A stretch of 12,197 nt of DNA. It comes from UBA3071 sp965369635 (GTDB lineage: Bacteria > Chloroflexota > Anaerolineae > UBA3071). The notes under the pieces are model-generated. The model had not been told where the DNA came from. It saw only the letters and a list, made by a program, of their open reading frames with translations, and ran no database searches. The position numbers and the translations under genes were made by a program. Position 1 is the first letter of the stretch, and each line of letters opens with the position of its first letter. Below, piece by piece: positions 1 to 6,070 of the stretch. The stretch is taken from contig CBDURC010000083.1 in NCBI GenBank assembly GCA_965369635.1, forward strand, positions 1-12,197, written 5' to 3'.

Positions 1-130
1 GGAAATCAACGGATGGGAAATCAACGGATGAGAAAGCAGCAGATCAGGAAATCAACGGATGAGAAAGCGGCAGATCAGGAAATCAACGGATGAGAAAGCG
101 GCAGATTGGATTGGAAAACTGGTAGATTGA
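1..130. repeat. 31-bp tandem repeat array, about 3.5 copies, cut by the window edge
   Basis: Near-identical 31-bp units begin at 16, 47 and 78. A half unit lies at 1-15 and degenerate continuation runs to about 130, up to the stop codon of the adjacent gene. Each unit has two related halves: one reads GGAAATCAACGGATG and the other AGAAAGCGGCAGATCA, sharing GAAA, C and GAT at the same offsets. The array is therefore a doubled 15/16-bp repeat. The copies abut directly with no unique spacers, so it is not a CRISPR array. It probably continues to the left of the window. No coding function is visible. Confidence 0.85.
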
Positions 131-766
131 TCAAGCGATACGGATGGGCTCGATGTGAAGACGGGCGTCGTGAAAGTTAGCGATGAAGCCCAACTTCAGG
201 TCCAATCGGCGTAGGTGAACCTTGAGGCGAGTTCGCTCGGCATCAGTGATCTCTTCGAAAGCGACAGCGGCGACCAGAACGCGGTTCTCTATACGCAACA
301 GGCGACAGGGCCGCTTGCCCAGGTAGTGATCGTGGTAGTGGACGTCATAGTCATGCAGATACTCGACATGCAAGCCTATGAAACGACATTCGATGCCGCT
401 GGCCTGCCGGTAGACGGGGTGACGGAAGCCCGGGCCCAATTCCCAATGAACGCGATATAACCCTTTGTAAAGCTGCCCGATCAACTCGGGATAGAGCAAC
501 CTCTCATCCGCAGGCAGCAGAGTCTCCCAATGGAACGGTTCAGCAGATGAGGCCAGGAAACTGGGAAAGCGCTCCGCCTCCACCGAACCGGCGCCGAAGT
601 TGACCAACAAACCCAGGTCTGCGCCGGTCACCTTCAGGTAGGACAGGATCTGTGCTCGGTGAAGTGGCGTCAGTTCGGGCGTTGCCTTCAATTCCAAGAC
701 CACTTTCTTGTCGGCAAACAGGTCTGTGAAGAACCGTCCGGACTTCAACCCACGATAGAGAACCAC
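131..766 (-). CDS. GxxExxY-family protein, C-terminal part of a split tandem-domain gene
   Basis: This 211-residue frame starts at GTG 766. Residues 1-55 are the second half of a GxxExxY domain (PD-(D/E)XK-like nuclease superfamily), including the typical run VVLELKA, then LTPLHRAQILSYLKVTG and LGLLVNFG. Residues about 90-210 are a second, degenerate copy that starts at LGPGFRHPVY and ends near LGFIANFHDARLHI. In that copy the Glu of GxxExxY is His, and the ELKA motif reads AAVA, so it probably has no catalytic residues. The N-terminal half of the first domain lies directly upstream in the same frame, separated by one TGA (769-767). GAGG sits 5 nt before the GTG, so restart after the stop is possible. 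The family's cellular role is not well defined. Neighbours are mevalonate kinase upstream (separate function) and tandem repeats downstream. It could be a decaying pseudogene or a genuinely two-piece protein. Confidence 0.7.
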   Translation of the reverse strand: MVLYRGLKSGRFFTDLFADKKVVLELKATPELTPLHRAQILSYLKVTGADLGLLVNFGAGSVEAERFPSFLASSAEPFHWETLLPADERLLYPELIGQLYKGLYRVHWELGPGFRHPVYRQASGIECRFIGLHVEYLHDYDVHYHDHYLGKRPCRLLRIENRVLVAAVAFEEITDAERTRLKVHLRRLDLKLGFIANFHDARLHIEPIRIA

Positions 767-928
767 TCACTCCTCTTGCCGGGTGCAGGAGACGCCTTCG
801 CTCCGCAGACCGATTTCCGCCGCCTCCTCGTAGAGGTCCTCCGGTAGCCCGGGCCCAAGCTGATTGTGTACATCGAACGGTACGCCCCTGATGACGTAGG
901 TCAGCTCAGCATGTATCAACTTGACCAG
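767..928 (-). pseudogene. N-terminal fragment of the GxxExxY protein, ending at an in-frame TGA
   Basis: On the minus strand, 53 codons from 928 to 770 read as the start of a GxxExxY domain: VKLIHAELTYVIRG, then VHNQLGPGLPEDLYEEA, with the GxxExxY motif intact (GLPEDLY). The frame ends at TGA 769-767 and continues without a shift into the frame starting at GTG 766, which supplies YRGLKSG and the ELKA motif of the same domain. A perfect AGGAGG (940-935) lies 6 nt before a CTG codon at 928, exactly where the family normally has its initiator Met. An in-frame TGA at 948-946 rules out a longer start. The likeliest history is loss of ATG (to CTG) plus one nonsense change. Translation from CTG with re-initiation at TGA-GTG is an alternative. 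Confidence 0.65.
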
Positions 929-956
929 CGCACTCCTCCTTCCTCAACCATCCGTT

Positions 957-1010
957 TCATTCTTCATCCGTTGTCCCCCCCCTATCCGTCTTATTCCCCA
1001 TCTGCTGTCC
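957..1010 (-). repeat. Degenerate copy of the left-edge repeat family, inverted, overlapping the mevalonate kinase 3' end
   Basis: Read on the minus strand, this stretch contains AGCAGAT, GGGGAATAAGACGGATAGG and CAACGGATGAAGAATG. These match in order the words AGCAGAT, GGAAATCAACGGATGAG and CAACGGATGAGAAAG of the repeat at 1-130, which lies on the plus strand. The match is imperfect, including a run of G. It encodes the unusual hydrophilic C-terminal tail of mevalonate kinase. Confidence 0.4.
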
Positions 1011-1934
1011 CACCCCCGTCACCACTACCCTCATCGCTCCGGCTGCTCGCAGCGCGGCGGCCACCTCCTCCGCTGTCTGCTGCGTCACGAGCGCAATGAG
1101 GTTGCCTCCGCGGCCAGCGCCGGAGAGCTTCGCCCCGCCTGCACCGGCCTGCCTGGCCGCAGCGCAAAGCTCTTGCAAGAGCGGCGAAGAGACGCCGATG
1201 GCCGCCAGCAGCCGCTGGTTCTCGTCCATCATAGGGCCTAGTTCGGCCACTCGGCCAGCTTCGATGGCCTGGCGGGCAGCTCCGGCGATGCGGCCTATCC
1301 TGTCGAACAACGCTTCGTATCGGACAGTATCTGCCTGCCAGGCGTGGCACACGTCCCCTACGGCCAGCTTCGTTGGGCTGGCGACGCCGGTGTGGGCAAT
1401 GGCCAGCCAGAAGTCCGCACCCACGCGCAATGGCTGCGGTGGTTGCCCACGCACGAAATGCACCGGCCGTTCGTAGGCGATCACTGTGTTGTCAATGCCG
1501 CTGGGCGTGCCGTGGTGCAGCCGCTCCGTCTCGTAGACCAGGGCGGAGACGACGTCTGGAGCGAGAGGCCGCCCGGCATGCTTCGCCAGCGCCCGCACGA
1601 TGGCTGTGGAGACGGCTGCTCCGCTGCCCAGACCGCTGGCGATGGGAATATCAGAGCGGAGCGTGATCATCCAGTCGGGCTCTAGCGCAGTGTCTAGCTC
1701 AGTCAGCGTCAAGCGGACGATGAGAGCCAGCGGATCATCGGGTGGGGCGTCGGTGAGCCAAGACCGCCGCTTCAGGTCGGTGGCGACGATGGTGCAGCCC
1801 GCGCCGGGCGGCGCGTCGGTCACTGCCGCCCAGGCCCGCAGTTCTGTCACCGGCACGGCGATGGCTGGCCGTCCGTAGACCACGGCGTGCTCACCGAAGA
1901 GGATCACCTTGCCCGAAGCTGAGGCTGTCGTCAC
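957..1934 (-). CDS. mvk: Mevalonate kinase (GHMP kinase family)
   Basis: It phosphorylates mevalonate with ATP to 5-phosphomevalonate in the mevalonate route to isoprenoids, in the cytoplasm. Numbered from GTG 1934, the 325 residues show GHMP motif 1 (SGKVILFGEHAVVYGRPA, Lys9), motif 2 (PIASGLGSGAAVSTA, about 97-111), HHGTPSGIDN with Asp148, and motif 3 (KLSGAGRGGN, about 269-278). The open frame extends to ATG 2045, but that extension is coded largely by an intergenic palindrome pair, while family proteins begin near MTTASASGK. The GTG has GGAG 5 nt upstream, so I chose it. The C-terminal tail after VVVTGV is rich in Gly, Asp and Thr and comes from repeat-like DNA. A promoter lies about 220 nt upstream, giving a long leader. 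No other mevalonate-pathway gene is in the window. Confidence 0.92.
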   Translation of the reverse strand: MTTASASGKVILFGEHAVVYGRPAIAVPVTELRAWAAVTDAPPGAGCTIVATDLKRRSWLTDAPPDDPLALIVRLTLTELDTALEPDWMITLRSDIPIASGLGSGAAVSTAIVRALAKHAGRPLAPDVVSALVYETERLHHGTPSGIDNTVIAYERPVHFVRGQPPQPLRVGADFWLAIAHTGVASPTKLAVGDVCHAWQADTVRYEALFDRIGRIAGAARQAIEAGRVAELGPMMDENQRLLAAIGVSSPLLQELCAAARQAGAGGAKLSGAGRGGNLIALVTQQTAEEVAAALRAAGAMRVVVTGVGQQMGNKTDRGGTTDEE

Positions 1935-1999
1935 TGCTTCTCCAAGAACCCGTCCCAGAACCTGGTGCCCTGTCAGACGTGAATTACTGGCTTGTAGTA

Positions 2000-2042
2000 G
2001 CGACTTCAGTCGCCGACCAGCGGAACAAGCGACTGAAGTCGC
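2000..2042. repeat. Paired short palindromes with TTCA/TGAA loops
   Basis: GCGAC-TTCA-GTCGC at 2000-2013 and GCGAC-TGAA-GTCGC at 2029-2042 are each perfect hairpins. They are also exact reverse complements of each other, so the 43-bp unit can form one 14-bp stem or two small ones. It lies in the mevalonate kinase leader, in sequence the extended frame would translate. The form resembles REP-type elements. It is probably not coding. Confidence 0.85.
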
Positions 2043-2098
2043 CATTACGAACCCATCACTTCAACATTGGCGTAGTAGTAGAGAGGCAATACCTTGTC

Positions 2099-2115
2099 GG
2101 CGGCTGGGAGCCGCC
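2099..2115. repeat. GC-rich hairpin in the mevalonate kinase leader
   Basis: GGCGGCT (2099-2105) and AGCCGCC (2109-2115) form a perfect 7-bp stem with a 3-nt loop. No T-run follows on either strand, so it is not an intrinsic terminator. It lies about 44 nt downstream of the predicted -10 of the mevalonate kinase promoter. Confidence 0.7.
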
Positions 2116-2158
2116 TCTGCAGGCCTTTCGGGCAGACGCCAACCATCCGCTTGTCCCC

Positions 2159-2187
2159 AGTATAACACAAGCGCTAGCGTAGAGCAA
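2159..2187 (-). promoter_or_regulatory. Sigma-70-type promoter for mevalonate kinase
   Basis: On the minus strand, TTGCTC (2187-2182), a 17-bp spacer and TATACT (2164-2159) match the -35/-10 consensus at 4 of 6 and 5 of 6 positions. The predicted start is near 2152, about 218 nt before the chosen GTG. The leader holds the hairpins at 2099-2115 and 2000-2042. Confidence 0.65.
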
Positions 2188-2240
2188 GGATTGATCAGCC
2201 GGTGAAGCCGATCGAACCGATGCTCAGCTCCTGTACGTGT

Positions 2241-2312
2241 CTTTCTCGGCTCCATCAGCTCCATCAGCCCTATCAGCTCCGTCAGCTTCATCAGCTTCAT
2301 CGGCTCCATCGG
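2241..2312. repeat. 9-bp tandem repeat, 8 imperfect copies
   Basis: Eight consecutive 9-bp units of the type CTCCATCAG / CTTCATCAG run from 2241 to 2312, with one or two changes between units. On the minus strand the unit reads CTGATGGAG. The stop codon of the transglutaminase gene (2299-2297) and its last five codons lie inside the array. The array is otherwise intergenic. Confidence 0.85.
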
Positions 2313-4675
2313 CTGACCCACTGCATTGCCCAGAGCCTCCACAGCCGTCGCTGCAAGCGCTGCCAGAGCGCTTCCGCCCTTCGCCGTTCCGCCTCTGTCA
2401 GCGGATGCGGGCTGTACTGCGCTCGCACGAAGACGGCCGTCAATTCCCCTGCCTCCTCACCGGCTGCCTGACCTTGTTCCAACAGACGATGCCGGCCCCA
2501 TCGGGCTGCGGCAGCCAAAGCCGCCAGCCGTTCCGCCAGGCCGCGGGCGAACTCCGCGGGAGTCTCGTGGGCTGCTGGCTGCCGTCCCAACCGCGCACTC
2601 CAGCGGGTCAGATGCAGGTAGAGCCGCTGAGCTGCACCTAAGCCCGCTTCCGACCGCCGCCGCCAGACCATCCGTGCCGCCGCGCCCATAGCCAGCAAAC
2701 CACTCCCTATCCCCAACCCCAGCGACCAACGTCGCAGCGCCTCACGGAACTGTCGGAATTCTCCCTGTTCCCTCAATTCCTTCAGCCGCGCGTCGAGATC
2801 AGACGGTAGCTCAACCAGTGGCCCACCCTCTCGCCGCTCGAACATCACTCGCGCTGCCGTGGGCTCGAAAGGAATCCAGCCATAGCGCGGGAAGTACACC
2901 TCTACCCAGGAGTGAGCGTGCTCTTCGGTTACCTCGTAGAAACCTTCTTCCTCGTCGTAACTGCCCGAAGCATACCCCACCGCCAGCCGCGCCGGCACCC
3001 CCACGCTGCGGGCCAGCACGGCCATGGCCGTGGCATAGTAGTCGCAGTAGCCCTTCCGAAAGTCGAACAGGAAGACATCCACCACGTCCCGTTCCGGCGG
3101 CGGCTGCTCCACCTCCAGCGTATAGGGAATAGTGCGCAGGTACGCTTCCAGGGCCAGCGCCCGGTCGTACGGTGTCTCAGCCCCAGCCACCAGTTGCTGA
3201 GCCAGTTCCGCCACCCGCTGCGGCAGTGGCGGCAGTTGCAGGTAGCGATCCAGCACCCAGTCCGGGTACGCCTCTCCCGCTGCCCGCAGTGCCTCCTTGT
3301 TGACCGCGGGCACGGCAGAGAGGATGGTGTACTCTCCCGCCCGCCGCACCGGTTCCAGCGCGGCCAGGTCTTGCCCATCTCGTAGCAGCGCCCGATAGGG
3401 ACGATCGGGGGCCAGCGGCTCGCCAACGCCGTACAACACGCTCCCCCGCACGCCGATCACCTTCACGGTCTGCAGAAGCTCCCTCCGCCCGGTCAGCCAT
3501 TCCTCTGACACAGACCACGGCTCGCCTGTGCTTCGTTCCAGCGCCTCCAGTTCCTCCACGTCCCATCCCCGGCCAGTGTAGATGGCGTACGTGACCGAGC
3601 GGTAGTAGTGCTGCTCGCCCCCTTGTCCTGGTGGCGGTTCGTTCAGCCACACCCTCAACGCGACCTGCGTGCTCAGCTCTGGTCCAGCGCCCAGCTTGTG
3701 CGCCCGGGGCAGTCCCCCCGCACCGGGAGCGGCGGCCTCCAGCGGCGAGCGAGCAGACCGTTCCAATTCGGGGAACATGCGCTCTGCCGCCTCCTCCACC
3801 TGCCCCCACGGCTTGGAGAAGTGTTCCCAGAACCAATCCACCGTGCGCCGGGAGGCGATGGAAGGCACGGTCACGCTCACCCCCATCACCGCCGCCGTGA
3901 GCACCACGCCCGCCAGGAACAGATCGACACGTATCTCGTTCGAATAGTCGGTTCCCTCCGCCGTCCACCGTTGCTCCAGTGTGATCGACCGCATGGCCAC
4001 CAGCAGGGCCGTCAGGCAGCCCAAGAAAAGCAACAGCCACGTTTCCCCATCGTGGGCGAAAAAGACGTTCGCCGCCAGCAGTGTGCCCGTGGGCACCAAG
4101 GCCACCAGTACACGCCGCCGGCGGTAGAGCCACCAGATGGCCCAACTGCTCACCCCCCACACCAACAGGGCGACGAAGAACAGGAAGACAAGGTTGTCCT
4201 GCTGCGCACTCCCTTTCATCACCCCCTGCACCCACCACCACAGCCGACCGCCGAAACTCCCCAGCCGTCGCCCCACGTCGTTGACCAGCGCTTGGAAGGG
4301 TGGGGGCACACGGCGGTGTGCCCCTACAACCCCGTCGCGGACCACCTGCCAAAGCCAGACGAAGGCATAAGCCCATTCGTCCCACACCAGCCGCAGCGGC
4401 GGCAGTGTGCGCCCCACGAATCCCACCGTGGCCGCTAGCCCGAAGATGGCCATCAGCAGACTGCTCAGCCAGGCGGGAAAGCGCAGCCGCGTCAGAGCGA
4501 TTCCTACCAGTGCTGCCAGCAAGGCCAAGCCCAGCAGCACGCCGCTTCCCTGCACCCAACGGACGATCAGCAGCGACGCGGGCAGACAGAGCATGGCCGT
4601 CACGCACAAGAGTAGGATCAGCCAGCCCTCCCGTGGGCGTATTCGCTTCAGCAAGCGCAGTAGCAATGTAAGCAT
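2297..4675 (-). CDS. TgpA-like membrane protein with transglutaminase and DUF4129 domains
   Basis: This 792-residue inner-membrane protein has a polytopic N-terminus with hydrophobic segments near 18-40, 44-62, 66-88, 162-184, 188-206, 212-229 and 252-272 (DUF3488/TgpA-N type). An extracytoplasmic region follows, with a transglutaminase core at about 500-610: KGYCDYYATAMAVLARSVGVP (Cys544), then HAHSWVEVYF (His588) and GWIPFEPT. Glu604 is where many relatives have Asp. A further membrane segment is near 651-671, and a DUF4129-like tail at about 680-770 ends in LTEAERRRAEALWQRL. The family is thought to act as cysteine protease-like or transglutaminase-like enzymes on unknown substrates. Start ATG 4675 has AGGTGAAGT just upstream. 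The DUF58 gene lies 90 bp upstream and is the usual partner. The stop codon and final residues are supplied by a 9-bp repeat. Confidence 0.9.
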   Translation of the reverse strand: MLTLLLRLLKRIRPREGWLILLLCVTAMLCLPASLLIVRWVQGSGVLLGLALLAALVGIALTRLRFPAWLSSLLMAIFGLAATVGFVGRTLPPLRLVWDEWAYAFVWLWQVVRDGVVGAHRRVPPPFQALVNDVGRRLGSFGGRLWWWVQGVMKGSAQQDNLVFLFFVALLVWGVSSWAIWWLYRRRRVLVALVPTGTLLAANVFFAHDGETWLLLFLGCLTALLVAMRSITLEQRWTAEGTDYSNEIRVDLFLAGVVLTAAVMGVSVTVPSIASRRTVDWFWEHFSKPWGQVEEAAERMFPELERSARSPLEAAAPGAGGLPRAHKLGAGPELSTQVALRVWLNEPPPGQGGEQHYYRSVTYAIYTGRGWDVEELEALERSTGEPWSVSEEWLTGRRELLQTVKVIGVRGSVLYGVGEPLAPDRPYRALLRDGQDLAALEPVRRAGEYTILSAVPAVNKEALRAAGEAYPDWVLDRYLQLPPLPQRVAELAQQLVAGAETPYDRALALEAYLRTIPYTLEVEQPPPERDVVDVFLFDFRKGYCDYYATAMAVLARSVGVPARLAVGYASGSYDEEEGFYEVTEEHAHSWVEVYFPRYGWIPFEPTAARVMFERREGGPLVELPSDLDARLKELREQGEFRQFREALRRWSLGLGIGSGLLAMGAAARMVWRRRSEAGLGAAQRLYLHLTRWSARLGRQPAAHETPAEFARGLAERLAALAAAARWGRHRLLEQGQAAGEEAGELTAVFVRAQYSPHPLTEAERRRAEALWQRLQRRLWRLWAMQWVSRWSR

Positions 4676-4702
4676 ACTTCACCTGCACTGGGTGAGCAGA
4701 TC

Positions 4703-4762
4703 AGTGACCAGATATTGGGTATCAGGTATTGGGAATGCCCTGATCTCCAATATCCAGTCACT
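4703..4762. repeat. Large imperfect inverted repeat between the DUF58 and transglutaminase genes
   Basis: The arms AGTGACCAGATATTGG (4703-4718) and CCAATATCCAGTCACT (4747-4762) are inverted, with 14 of 16 positions paired and a 28-nt loop. In the minus-strand RNA, the sense of the genes, the two mismatches become G-U pairs, giving a continuous 16-bp stem. It could affect the downstream gene's share of a common mRNA. No T-run follows, so it is not a typical terminator. Confidence 0.75.
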
Positions 4763-4765
4763 ATC

Positions 4766-6070
4766 TCAGACTTCCTCTTCGATTTCCATGGCGATGACCC
4801 GTCCCGTTCCCCTCAGCACCTTGTACACCGTGCGCCGTCGCTTGTAGCGAACGAGAGGACGGAAGGGGAAACCTTTGCGGATGACGTAGCTGGGCACGGA
4901 CTGCTCGGCCAACAGGCTGCGCAACCCCTCTACATTACCGGTCTCGCGGCCCTCATCGCCGGTGTCCTGACTATCAAACGAGGCCCGGTCGAGCAGGATG
5001 GCTGCCGGCGCAATGCCCCGGCGCGTCAGCGGCAGCAAGGGGGCAACCCAGTCAGACCTTAGCGAAGGGGTGATAACCACCAGCGTCAGCCCGCGCCCCA
5101 GCGTGGGGCTGATCTCCTCCAGCACGCGGGCCAGCGGCCAATCGGAACCGGTGGACACTCCAGCCAGCAGGTGTAACACCCGCCATAGCTGCGCCTGGCC
5201 CCGTTGCGGGAGTGCGAAGGCAGGCTCCTCGCCAAAGGCCACGAAACCCACAGCCCGATTCTGGCGCAGCATCTCGGCGGCCAGCGAGGCAGCCAGGATG
5301 ACACCGTACTCCTCCGTGGACTCCTGTCCCTCCCCCGCCTGCACACGACGATCCAGGTCAAGCACAATCCACAGATTGCCCGAAGGTTCCAGGTCGAACT
5401 CCCGTACCATCAACGAATCGCGGTGCGCCGTAGCGCGCCAATGGATGCGGCGCAGCGCGTCGCCGGGCACGTAGGGCCGCACGCCGGAGGCAGCGACGGT
5501 GGGCTCCACCGAGCGCTGGCGGGTGCGGGAAGTGCCTGCGGCCGCGCCGCGGGGCAGATTCAGCGAGGGCAGGTGCATGACGCGGGGATAGACGAGCAGG
5601 GTGCGGGTGTCGGAGTAACGGTGGACGACGCGAAAGAGGCCGAAGGGATCGCCCATGTGCAGTTCCCAGGGGCCGAGTGTGAACAGCCCTCGCCGCTGGC
5701 AGACCCCACGCATCTGCCAGTGGCGGCGACCATGAGCGGATGTGGTCTCCACGAGGTTGGCGCTGTAGCCGGGAACGTCGGATTTGTCCACCACCTCGGC
5801 CCAGAGGACGGGCAGCGGAGAATCGTTTTGCAGTTGGAAACGCTCTTGCAGAACGTCGCCGACCACGACCCAGGTGCCGCGCAACTCCCGGCTGGCGGTG
5901 ACCTCGTCCCGCATCTGGCGCGCCCAGACGTAGGCGATGACGAGGATGGTCGCCAGCCCGGCGAGCAGCCAGCTCCAGGCCCTGGCGGGGTTGGTGAGTT
6001 GCAAGAGGAGCAACAGGGCAATGAGGGCCAGGGGCAGAGAAGTGGTCAATCGCAGGGAGCGTTGCGGCAT
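4766..6070 (-). CDS. DUF58 family membrane-anchored protein
   Basis: Numbered from ATG 6070, the 434 residues begin with two hydrophobic segments (about 10-25 and 30-50), followed by a cytoplasmic region. The DUF58 signature lies at about 195-225: SGVRPYVPGDALRRIHWRA, then LMVREFD. The following segment GNLWIVLDLD and the alternating strands to about 360 fit the von Willebrand A-like half seen in the family. Biochemical function is unknown. DUF58 proteins are usually encoded beside a MoxR-type ATPase and a TgpA-like transglutaminase, and the latter follows here. ATG 6070 was chosen over upstream in-frame starts because GGGGAGG lies just before it and the protein then begins at the hydrophobic stretch. 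The start overlaps the miaA 3' end by 25 nt. No moxR gene is in the window. Confidence 0.9.
   Translation of the reverse strand: MPQRSLRLTTSLPLALIALLLLLQLTNPARAWSWLLAGLATILVIAYVWARQMRDEVTASRELRGTWVVVGDVLQERFQLQNDSPLPVLWAEVVDKSDVPGYSANLVETTSAHGRRHWQMRGVCQRRGLFTLGPWELHMGDPFGLFRVVHRYSDTRTLLVYPRVMHLPSLNLPRGAAAGTSRTRQRSVEPTVAASGVRPYVPGDALRRIHWRATAHRDSLMVREFDLEPSGNLWIVLDLDRRVQAGEGQESTEEYGVILAASLAAEMLRQNRAVGFVAFGEEPAFALPQRGQAQLWRVLHLLAGVSTGSDWPLARVLEEISPTLGRGLTLVVITPSLRSDWVAPLLPLTRRGIAPAAILLDRASFDSQDTGDEGRETGNVEGLRSLLAEQSVPSYVIRKGFPFRPLVRYKRRRTVYKVLRGTGRVIAMEIEEEV

Noticed and set aside
1..107. CRISPR array
   Set aside because: The 31-bp copies abut directly without unique spacers, and no cas gene is present.
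767..769. TGA read as selenocysteine or another recoded residue
   Set aside because: No SECIS-like hairpin is evident just downstream, and I know of no conserved Cys at this place in the family. The altered start codon also points to decay or a split gene.
1935..2045. N-terminal extension of mevalonate kinase to ATG 2045
   Set aside because: It is coded by a palindromic repeat pair and has no family similarity. GTG 1934 has a good ribosome binding site and the expected N-terminus.
2099..2115. Hairpin as transcription terminator
   Set aside because: No T-run follows the stem on either strand.
2061..2342. 93-residue minus-strand frame
   Set aside because: It is built from the 9-bp repeats and promoter DNA, overlaps the transglutaminase end, and has no recognisable protein features.
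3177..4688. 503-residue minus-strand frame
   Set aside because: It is the wrong frame of the transglutaminase gene. Its composition is Gly, Arg and Ala rich, typical of shadows in GC-rich DNA.
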